Part shown: one piece after another, positions 1-5,040 of the stretch
Position numbering within the stretch: position 1 is the first letter of the stretch
How the letters are laid out: every line of letters begins with the position of its first letter
NCBI GenBank assembly: GCA_036675505.1
Contig: JAKFEW010000059.1
Location: 1 to 7,375, forward strand
Origin: JAKFEW01 sp036675505
Lineage (GTDB): Bacteria > Cyanobacteriota > Sericytochromatia > S15B-MN24 > JAQBPE01
Direction of reading: 5' to 3'
Length of the DNA: 7,375 nt
The notes under the pieces: model-generated
What the model was told of the DNA's origin: nothing
What the model saw: the letters and a program-made list of their open reading frames with translations, nothing else
Database searches by the model: none
Program-made: the position numbers and the translations under genes

Positions 1-116
1 ATCGCCGCGGGCGCCTGCGCGGCGCGCGGCACCGGGCGCCCCGCGGCGCCCGGCGGCGCGCAAGCCGCAAGCACCAGGGCCGCAGCCAGACCGAGGAACG
101 CCCGCCGCCGCGTCAC
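1..116 (-). CDS. Probable Tat-type lipoprotein, N-terminal part only (runs off the left edge)
   Basis: Translating the minus strand from GTG at 116 gives 38 codons open to the window edge. The product begins MTRRRAFLGLAAALVLAAC, followed by a Pro/Ala-rich stretch. Residues 3-8 (RRRAFL) resemble the twin-arginine motif (S/T-R-R-x-F-L). A hydrophobic run follows and then LAAC, a standard lipobox with the lipidated cysteine at residue 19. This predicts export, possibly by Tat in a folded state, and lipid anchoring in the membrane. The Pro/Ala-rich segment after Cys19 looks like a flexible tether. The mature domain lies outside the window, so no function can be given. The start is only 12 nt past the stop of the 91-residue gene, so the two are probably co-transcribed. 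No strong ribosome binding site is visible. The reading frame and lipobox are seen directly; use of Tat rather than Sec is inference. Confidence 0.72.
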   Translation of the reverse strand, partial: MTRRRAFLGLAAALVLAACAPPGAAGRPVPRAAQAPAA

Positions 117-128
117 GAGGCTACGCCG

Positions 129-404
129 CTACTTGAGGTGCGGCGCGTCCTTCTTGAGCCCATCGATGAAGGGGCCGATCGCGGCCTCGAGCTCACGGGC
201 CTCGGGGATGTCGCTGTTCGCGAGGATCGCGCGCTGGGCGTCCGCGATCGACGTGCCGATCGCGACCACCTGGGCCGGCGTGTAGCTGTCCTGTACGGGC
301 AAATCGAGCTGCTCGAGCGCGATCGCGAGCAATTCCTCGGCCTTGTCGGCGTCGAGCTTCTCGCACAGCTTGTCGAGGATCTGGCCGATCGACACATTTG
401 CCAT
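129..404 (-). CDS. Conserved-looking small helical protein, function unknown
   Basis: A 91-residue protein starting MANVSIGQILDKLCEKL. I do not recognise the family. It is acidic, soluble-looking and almost entirely helix-forming, with heptad-like leucine/alanine spacing at residues 8-35 (LDKLCEKLDADKAEELLAIA), a YTPAQVVAIG turn and helix around 41-50, and a lysine-rich C-terminus. There is no signal peptide, membrane segment or obvious catalytic motif. A single cysteine is at residue 14. I chose ATG at 404 because GGAAAGG lies about 9 nt upstream on the minus strand and the protein looks natural from there; an in-frame extension to 491 adds a Cys/Arg-rich stretch that looks non-coding. It stands 167 nt behind the LysM gene, across a strong hairpin, and immediately ahead of the lipoprotein gene, so it may head a separate unit. 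A role cannot be assigned. Confidence 0.75.
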   Translation of the reverse strand: MANVSIGQILDKLCEKLDADKAEELLAIALEQLDLPVQDSYTPAQVVAIGTSIADAQRAILANSDIPEARELEAAIGPFIDGLKKDAPHLK

Positions 405-493
405 GGGGGTCTGCCTTTCCGTGAACAGGGCGTCCGCAGGCCATGTTCCCGGCCGCACCGCCCGATAAACGCGGGCACAGGCCCCACACACGC

Positions 494-534
494 GGGCGCG
501 CCGCTGTCCGGCAAGACAGCGGCGCGCCCTTTTT
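494..534 (+). terminator. Perfect 15-bp hairpin followed by T5, in terminator form on the plus strand
   Basis: Positions 494-508 (GGGCGCGCCGCTGTC) pair perfectly with 515-529 across a 6-nt loop, CGGCAA. Five T residues follow at 530-534. This is a textbook Rho-independent terminator for plus-strand transcription. All neighbouring genes are on the minus strand, where the same hairpin is preceded by AAAAA and followed by GCGTG, with no U-tract. It lies 42 nt past the LysM stop, so it may still end or stabilise that transcript, or it may block antisense transcription coming out of the small gene. The structure is certain; its direction of action is not. Confidence 0.7.
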
Positions 535-571
535 GCTCGCGTGCGGGAATCGAGAGGGGGTGGAAAACTCG

Positions 572-1672
572 TCAGTTGGGGATCTTGAAGACCTGACCCG
601 GATAGATCCAGTGCGGATCCTTGATCTGGTCCTTGTTGGCCGCGTGGATCTCGGGCCAGCGGCGGGCGTCGCCATAGAAGCGCTGCGCGAGCGCCCAGAG
701 GGTGTCGCCCTTCTTCACGGTGTAGCTGCGGGCATCTTGCGTCGCCGCAGCCTCAGCCGGCCTGGGCGCCTCGGCGGGCTTGGGCACGGACACGGGCTTG
801 GTGGGCAGCGGCCGCGGGGTCGGCTGGGCCTGCCGGCAGCGGCAGACCGGGCCACAGGTGGGGCAACCGCCCGGGGTCGGCTGGGTCGTCCGGCAGCGGC
901 AGACCGGGCCGCACATGGGGCAGCCGACCGGCGGCGAGCCGGGGGCCGGCAGCCGGAGCACCATGCCAGTGCGCAGGCCGCCCCACTGCTTGATCAAAGG
1001 CTCGTTGAGCGCGTAAATTTCCTTCCAACGCTCGCCGTCGCCGAGGAACTGCTTGGCGATGCCGCGCAGGGTGTCGCCCTTCTCGACGACCACCGCGGGC
1101 GGCCAGGGCGCCGGGTATGGATAGCCGTAGCCGGGCACGGGCCTGCCGTACTCGTCGCGCAGGCGGTCCCAGGTGCGGTCCGCGCCGCCGAAGAGCCAGC
1201 GGCCGACGCCGCCCAGCTTGTCGCCGACCCAGGTGGCACCTGTCCACAGGCCGCGGCCGATCGCGGGCAGGAAGCCAGCGGCCTTCTTGCCGCCTTCGTA
1301 GAGGTTGCGGCCGACCACGGGCAGCGCCTCGCCGACCTGGTGGCCGACGTTGCCGATGCCGCGGGCGACATCCCCCGAGACGTCGCGCATGCCGTCCCAG
1401 ACGTCAGGGCCCGTGTACGGCGGGTAGCCGTAGATCGGCGGGTAGTTGCCATAGGCCGGGTTCGGGCCGTAGTAGGGCGCCGGCTGGTAGGTCGGCACCG
1501 CCGGCTGGCCCGGATAATAGGTGTTCTGGCTCGCGGCCACAGGCACGCTGAGGCGCTGGTCGGGCGAGAAGGCCGCACCCACGGGCGCCGCGGGCGGCGG
1601 CGGCGGCGGGGGCAGCGCGCCCCCGACGGGCGGCAACGACGGCACGGACGGCACCAGGCTGTCGATAGACAC
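572..1672 (-). CDS. Proline/tyrosine-rich protein with two LysM domains and a duplicated CPxCGPVCRCR motif
   Basis: A 366-residue protein. Residues 1-90 are low complexity: a seven-proline run at 21-27, then a Tyr/Pro/Gly-rich part (YYPGQPAVPTYQPAPYYGP). Residues 95-165 are Gly-rich and probably amphipathic (GRNLYEGGKKAAGFLPAIGR). LysM 1 covers about 194-242 (VEKGDTLRGIAKQFLGD, ending GMVLRLP). A Cys repeat occupies 250-287. LysM 2, 317-366, is closest in pattern to the potassium-binding Kbp/YgaU style (YTVKKGDTLWALAQRFYGD, then YPGQVFKIPN). LysM domains usually bind peptidoglycan or related N-acetylglucosamine polymers. No signal peptide or membrane segment is visible. I chose GTG at 1672 because AGGAG at 1680-1684 is 7 nt upstream; TTG at 1678 would add two residues and sits only 1 nt from that site. 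It is probably a single-gene unit behind an AT-rich island. Envelope or cell-wall association is inferred. Confidence 0.88.
   Translation of the reverse strand: MSIDSLVPSVPSLPPVGGALPPPPPPPAAPVGAAFSPDQRLSVPVAASQNTYYPGQPAVPTYQPAPYYGPNPAYGNYPPIYGYPPYTGPDVWDGMRDVSGDVARGIGNVGHQVGEALPVVGRNLYEGGKKAAGFLPAIGRGLWTGATWVGDKLGGVGRWLFGGADRTWDRLRDEYGRPVPGYGYPYPAPWPPAVVVEKGDTLRGIAKQFLGDGERWKEIYALNEPLIKQWGGLRTGMVLRLPAPGSPPVGCPMCGPVCRCRTTQPTPGGCPTCGPVCRCRQAQPTPRPLPTKPVSVPKPAEAPRPAEAAATQDARSYTVKKGDTLWALAQRFYGDARRWPEIHAANKDQIKDPHWIYPGQVFKIPN
812..925 (-). repeat. Two tandem 57-bp units encoding a four-cysteine motif
   Basis: Within the LysM gene, residues 250-268 and 269-287 are near-identical 19-residue units, GCPMCGPVCRCR and GCPTCGPVCRCR, each followed by a QPTP linker. 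The DNA of the two units is also very similar, indicating a recent or conserved in-frame duplication. Cysteines fall at 251, 254, 258, 260 and at 270, 273, 277, 279. The C-x2-C-x3-C-x-C spacing could bind a metal or form disulfides. Confidence 0.85.
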
Positions 1673-1763
1673 GGCCAAACTCCTCTTCCAACTATCTGGA
1701 CCCCGTCGATCCGCGACCCGGGTCCAACTCCAAGAAGGTTATCCGGCCGTTCAGGCGGAATTC

Positions 1764-1818
1764 GGTTAACCTTGCTTTAAGTTAATGTTGAAAATAGGCT
1801 AATTCCCAACTTCTTAAC
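1764..1818 (-). promoter_or_regulatory. AT-rich island, candidate promoter region for the LysM gene
   Basis: This is the most AT-rich stretch in the window, lying about 90-145 nt ahead of the LysM start. It contains four TTAA cores, one inside the 8-bp palindrome GGTTAACC (1764-1771). On the minus strand the best hexamer pair I see is TTGGGA (1804-1809), 17 nt, then ATTAAC (1781-1786), which is a weak match to sigma-70. The composition supports a promoter or regulator site; the exact elements are uncertain. The leader downstream has a 7-bp inverted repeat (1697-1703 with 1720-1726) and a palindrome, GACCCGGGTC (1715-1724). Confidence 0.4.
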
Positions 1819-1859
1819 GGCCTGGCGGGCGGGGCCGTGGGGCGAAACCAGCCTGGCGA

Positions 1860-1896
1860 GGCCATTCGCGCCCCATGAGGGGCGGCGCGCATGGCC
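1860..1896 (-). terminator. Imperfect 13-bp hairpin after the hupE-like gene
   Basis: The arms 1860-1872 (GGCCATTCGCGCC) and 1884-1896 pair with a single mismatch (1866 with 1890) around an 11-nt loop. It starts 35 nt past the stop of the HupE-like gene. On the minus strand no U-tract follows (TCGCCAGG), so it could be a U-less terminator or a 3' end stabiliser for the etfB-etfA-hupE transcript. The structure is seen; the function is inferred. Confidence 0.4.
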
Positions 1897-1931
1897 AGAT
1901 CACCCAGGGCCCGGCGGCGGGCGGCGGCGGC

Positions 1932-3020
1932 TCAGCCGAGGCCGAACGCCCGCTCCACGAACCAGATCATGCCGGCCGCGGCCACAGCCCCCGCCGCCGT
2001 GCGGCGCACCGCCCGCTCCCACGCGCGCTCGCGCAGCAGCATGAGCCCGCCCGCGGCCAGCCCCACGATCGCGAGCTGGCCCGCCTCGACGCCGACGTGG
2101 AAGCCCGCGAGCGCGGCGCCCAGCTCCCAGCCGCGCAGCGAGAGCTCGCCGAGCGCCGAGGCGAAGCCCAGGCCGTGGATCAGGCCGAAGCCGAAGGCCA
2201 GCGCCCAGCCGCCCGGGTGGGGCTTGCTGCGCCAGGCGACCACGGCCACGTACACGAGCGTGAGGGCGATCGCGCTCTCGACCAGGCGCGCTGGCACCGC
2301 CACCACGTTCGTGGCGGCGAGCGAGAAGGTCAGCGCGTGCGCCGCCGTGAAGGCCGTGACGATCTGCGCGAGCCGCCACCAGCCGCCGCCCAGCAGCACC
2401 AGGCCGACCAGGAAGAGCACGTGGTCGAAGCCGAGCAGGATGTGCTCGACGCCGATGCCCACGAAGCCGGTGGCGCGCTTCCAGGGCGAGCCGGCGGCGG
2501 GGTCGAGCGCGGGGCTCGCGGGCGTGAGCACTGCATCTTTCACCACGCCGTCGCGCGCGATGGTGGCGACGCAGCGCGCCTGGCCGGCTTCCGGCGCGAA
2601 GAGGTCGTAGCGCATGCCGAACGCGCCGACCGGCGCATCCCAGCGGTAGGTCAGCGCGAGCGTGGTGTGCGGGTCGCCGCCGGCGGCGAGCGCCGGCTCG
2701 CGCGTGGCGTCCTCGGCGGCGATCGCCACGAGCCGGCCAGGCTGGCCGTCGGAGCTGAGCACGAGCCCGCGGCCGAGGCGGTCGGTGAGCGCCGTACGGT
2801 GCGCCGCGACCTCGGCGGCCGAGAGCCGGCCGTCACGGTCCACGTCGGCCACGGCCACGAGGCCGGTCGGGATCGTGAGCGCGACCTTCGCCTCGGCGCC
2901 CGCGATCACGACCTCGGCCACGGCGAGGTCGGCCCAGTGGGCCTGGGCGGGCGCCGCGAGGGCGAGGACGAGGGGGATCGACCAGGCGAGAGGTTGCACG
3001 CGCCTATCGTACCCCGGCAC
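1932..3020 (-). CDS. HupE/UreJ-type membrane protein with a periplasmic N-terminal domain and an EF-hand loop
   Basis: A 362-residue protein. Residues 1-27 form a Sec signal peptide (RR, then LAWSIPLVLALAAPAQA, probable cleavage before HWADL). Residues 28-180 look extracytoplasmic and contain a canonical EF-hand calcium loop at 59-70, DVDRDGRLSAAE, with D59, D61, D63, G64 and E70. The C-terminal part, about 185-355, is a multi-span membrane region with HupE/UreJ family signatures: GVEHILLGFDHVLFLVGL (190-207), TAFTAAHALTFSLA, ESAIALTLVYVA, GLIHGLGFAS (279-288) and FHVGVEAGQLAIV. HupE and UreJ proteins are linked to nickel supply for hydrogenase and urease, and the conserved His/Asp/Glu residues fit metal handling, but neither enzyme is in this window. 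GTG at 3020 is 22 nt past the etfA stop, suggesting co-transcription. An alternative GTG at 2999 would lose the basic n-region of the signal peptide, so I prefer 3020. The transported substrate is unknown. Confidence 0.88.
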   Translation of the reverse strand: MPGYDRRVQPLAWSIPLVLALAAPAQAHWADLAVAEVVIAGAEAKVALTIPTGLVAVADVDRDGRLSAAEVAAHRTALTDRLGRGLVLSSDGQPGRLVAIAAEDATREPALAAGGDPHTTLALTYRWDAPVGAFGMRYDLFAPEAGQARCVATIARDGVVKDAVLTPASPALDPAAGSPWKRATGFVGIGVEHILLGFDHVLFLVGLVLLGGGWWRLAQIVTAFTAAHALTFSLAATNVVAVPARLVESAIALTLVYVAVVAWRSKPHPGGWALAFGFGLIHGLGFASALGELSLRGWELGAALAGFHVGVEAGQLAIVGLAAGGLMLLRERAWERAVRRTAAGAVAAAGMIWFVERAFGLG

Positions 3021-3042
3021 CCTTCTGCTCTCTGGGTGGTGG

Positions 3043-4119
3043 TTAGCGGGCGCCGACCGCGGCGCGCTTCGCGCGCTGCTGACGCAGCGCCTCGACGAGC
3101 CCCTGGGCGATCGCCGCGGGCGCCCCCACCACGCCGAAGTCCGCGAGCTCCATCAGCGGCGCGTCCGGGTTCGCGTGGATCGCGACGATCGTGCGGCTCT
3201 GCCGCATCGCGTCGGTGTGGTCGATCGACCCCGGCACGCCGAGGCCGATGTACAGGTCCGGCTCGACCGCGGCGCCGCGCGCCGAGATCTCGCGCGACGC
3301 GTCGATCAGGCCCGCCTCGACCGCGCCGCGTGAGCCCGCGAGCTGGCCGCCCAGGGCCTCGGCGAGCGCCCTGGCCGCGGCCACGCCCTCGGGCCCGCCC
3401 ACGTCCTCGCCCACGCACACGACCACGCGCGCACGCGCGAGCGGCACCTCGGCGGGCATCGGCTCGGTGCCGACCACCTTCACGCGCTCACGCGTGCCGT
3501 CGAAGGACACCGAGGCACGCACCACGTCGCCCGAGCCATAAGGGTTGAAGTCCGCCTCGCGGAAGGCGTTCGGGCGCACGGTCGCCATCTGCGGGCGCGC
3601 CTTCGGGCAGGTGACGGCGGCCAGGGCACGGCCGCCGAAGCTCTGGCGGGTCGCGACCAGCAGGCGCTCGGACTCGTCGATGTCGAGGTCCGTGGCGTCC
3701 GCCACCAGGCCGGTGCCGAGGCGCTCCGCGAGGCGCGGCGCCACCTCGCGGCCGATCGCCGTGAAGCCGAGCAGCAGGATCTCGGGCTTCTTCTCGCCCA
3801 CCAGCTGCGCCAGCGCGTCGACCCAGCCGTCGCCCGAGAACTCGGCGAGCCGCGGGTCGTCGATCAGGTGCACGACGTCGGCGCCGAGCTTCGTGAGGCT
3901 TTCTGCGGCGGCATCGACGCCGCTGCCCAAGACCACGGCCTCGACGCGCGCGCCGAGGCGGTCGCCGAGCTCGCGGGCCTTGCCGAGCACCTGGCGGGTG
4001 GTGCGCGTGACGCCGTTGCCGGCCACCTCGGCCACCACCCAGATGCCGCGCCAGTCCTGCCCGGAAGACTCCTCGGGAAGGTCGCCGCCCATCAGGAAGG
4101 CGAGATCGCTCATGTCCAT
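3043..4119 (-). CDS. etfA: Electron transfer flavoprotein, alpha subunit (divergent FAD motif)
   Basis: A 358-residue protein; with EtfB it forms the heterodimeric ETF that accepts electrons from acyl-CoA dehydrogenases. Residues 24-190 are the N-terminal ETF domain (WRGIWVVAE, then LLLGFTAIGREVAPRLAERL, then PQMATVRPNAF). Residues 228-350 form the C-terminal FAD domain: GEDVGGPEG, AGSRGAVEAG with R264, DLYIGLGVPGSIDH with H301, and NPDAPLMELADFGVVG. The usual Q-V-G-Q-T-G motif between these is replaced by E-I-S-A-R-G (277-282), and the common GDLFKVVP near the end by GAPAAIAQ. A 22-residue N-terminal extension precedes the domain. ATG at 4119 is chosen because GGAGG (4127-4131) lies 7 nt upstream, within the end of etfB; the genes are 2 nt apart, so translation is probably coupled. 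Family assignment is firm; normal FAD binding is not assured from the sequence. Confidence 0.93.
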   Translation of the reverse strand: MDMSDLAFLMGGDLPEESSGQDWRGIWVVAEVAGNGVTRTTRQVLGKARELGDRLGARVEAVVLGSGVDAAAESLTKLGADVVHLIDDPRLAEFSGDGWVDALAQLVGEKKPEILLLGFTAIGREVAPRLAERLGTGLVADATDLDIDESERLLVATRQSFGGRALAAVTCPKARPQMATVRPNAFREADFNPYGSGDVVRASVSFDGTRERVKVVGTEPMPAEVPLARARVVVCVGEDVGGPEGVAAARALAEALGGQLAGSRGAVEAGLIDASREISARGAAVEPDLYIGLGVPGSIDHTDAMRQSRTIVAIHANPDAPLMELADFGVVGAPAAIAQGLVEALRQQRAKRAAVGAR

Positions 4120-4121
4120 GA

Positions 4122-4910
4122 CTAAACCTCCACCAGGTTCTTGCGCGCGAGGCGCTCGAGGAGCCCCTTCACGACGTCTTCCGTGCCGCCCGTGAGCACC
4201 TCGCCCTTCTCGCGCTTCTCGGGCTTGTACGAGCGCGTGACCCAGGTGCACGAGCCGGTCTGGCCGGCCTGCTCGGCTTCCACGCCGAGGTCCGCGAGCG
4301 ACCAGGTGGTGAGCGGCTTCTTGGCCGCCTTCATGACGCCCATCGCGTTGGGGATGCGCGGCTTGGGCGCGTCGAGCGAGATCGCGAGCACCGCGGGCGT
4401 GGTCGCCTCGACGCGCTCGCGGCGCCCGTCGCCGTTGCGGCCGGCTTTGAGGGTGCCTTCGTCCAGGGCCGCCTCGTAGACGCCGCCCACGAAGGCCCAG
4501 CCGAGCGCCTCCGCGAGGCGCGGCGCGGTCTGGGCCGTGGCGCCGTCCGCGGAGGCCTCGCCGGTCAGCACGAGCCCGACGTCGCCGAGCTTCGCGATGG
4601 CGCGCGCGAGCACGTGGGCCGTGGCGCCGGTGTCGGAGCCCGCGAGCGCGGGGTCGGAGACCAGGTAGGCTTCATCCGCGCCCACCGCGAGGGCCTGGCG
4701 CAGCGCCTGGTCGGCGCCGGCAGGGCCCATCGCGAGGGCGATCAGCTGGCCGCCCGTGGCGGCCTTGAGCGCCAGCGCGACTTCGAGCGCGTGGCGATCC
4801 GCGAGGTTCACGGCCCCCTTCGCCTCGCCGCGGCGGGCGTAGCCGGTGTCGCGGTCCAGCCCGACGTTCAGCGTTTCGGGGACCTGCTTGATGCAGACGA
4901 CGATGTTCAT
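4122..4910 (-). CDS. etfB: Electron transfer flavoprotein, beta subunit
   Basis: A 262-residue protein of normal EtfB length, the partner of EtfA. It opens MNIVVCIKQVPET, the standard EtfB start, followed by VNLADRHALEVALALK (34-49) in place of the usual N-P-x-D-x-x-A-x-E segment. Next are AMGPAGADQALRQALAVGADEA (60-81), SDTGATAHVLARAI (92-105) and the nucleotide-binding stretch GEASADGATAQTAPRLAEALG (117-137). The signature PRIPNAMGVMKAAKKPL (184-200) is the loop region that contacts partner dehydrogenases. The DG-x-TAQ form resembles EtfB of anaerobe-type ETFs more than the human AMP-binding form; I take this only as a hint about the second nucleotide site. ATG at 4910 has AGGAGG (4921-4926) 10 nt upstream. 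It is the first gene of its unit, behind an extended -10 promoter, with etfA 2 nt downstream. Confidence 0.95.
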   Translation of the reverse strand: MNIVVCIKQVPETLNVGLDRDTGYARRGEAKGAVNLADRHALEVALALKAATGGQLIALAMGPAGADQALRQALAVGADEAYLVSDPALAGSDTGATAHVLARAIAKLGDVGLVLTGEASADGATAQTAPRLAEALGWAFVGGVYEAALDEGTLKAGRNGDGRRERVEATTPAVLAISLDAPKPRIPNAMGVMKAAKKPLTTWSLADLGVEAEQAGQTGSCTWVTRSYKPEKREKGEVLTGGTEDVVKGLLERLARKNLVEV

Positions 4911-4971
4911 AGGGACTGCCCCTCCTCGTGCGGCGCCCCCCGGGTACGGCACGGAGCACGGCGCCGGCTGG

Positions 4972-4980
4972 GTTATAGCA
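4972..4980 (-). promoter_or_regulatory. Extended -10 promoter for etfB-etfA-hupE
   Basis: The minus strand reads TGC-TATAAC here, matching the extended -10 form TGnTATAAT at all but the last base. It is conspicuous in this GC-rich setting. A transcript starting about 7 nt further on would have a leader of roughly 55 nt before the etfB ATG at 4910. There is no good -35 at 16-18 nt, which fits an extended -10 promoter. This is a sigma-70 type prediction only. Confidence 0.6.
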
Positions 4981-5000
4981 CATGCGCGGGAGCCCCGCCA

Positions 5001-5025
5001 GCCCGAAAAGCCGGGCGTTTCGGGC
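5001..5025 (-). terminator. Hairpin after the outer-membrane barrel gene
   Basis: GCCCGAAA (5001-5008) pairs perfectly with TTTCGGGC (5018-5025) across a 9-nt loop. It starts 15 nt past the stop at 5041 and ends about 20 nt before the etfB promoter, the expected place for a terminator. No U-tract follows on the minus strand (TGGCGGGG), so termination efficiency is doubtful. Confidence 0.4.
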
Positions 5026-5040
5026 GTCGTGCGCTGGCGC

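Noticed and set aside
812..925. Cys motifs as a ferredoxin or rubredoxin cluster site
   Set aside because: The spacing C-x2-C-x3-C-x-C does not match a ferredoxin (C-x2-C-x2-C-x3-C) or rubredoxin pattern.
1595..1612. GGC/GGGG-rich run as a possible repeat element
   Set aside because: It simply encodes the proline run of the LysM protein.
1697..1726. 7-bp inverted repeat and GACCCGGGTC palindrome in the LysM leader, as an operator or riboswitch
   Set aside because: Short inverted repeats are common at this GC content, and there is no match to a known riboswitch pattern. Kept only as a note.
443..1780. A 445-residue open frame on the plus strand
   Set aside because: It is antisense to the LysM gene, whose LysM motifs are unmistakable, and it runs through the hairpin at 494-529. 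The product has no recognisable domain.
1932..3020. Part of a hydrogenase or urease operon
   Set aside because: No hydrogenase, urease or other maturation gene is present; the neighbours are etfA and a LysM gene.
1875..3548. A 557-residue open frame on the plus strand
   Set aside because: It lies opposite the HupE-like and etfA genes, which have clear family motifs. Its product is Arg/Ala/Gly-rich low complexity, typical of an antisense frame in GC-rich DNA.
4120..4251. Longer etfA start giving 44 more residues
   Set aside because: The extension is the etfB coding region read in another frame. ATG at 4119 has a good GGAGG site.
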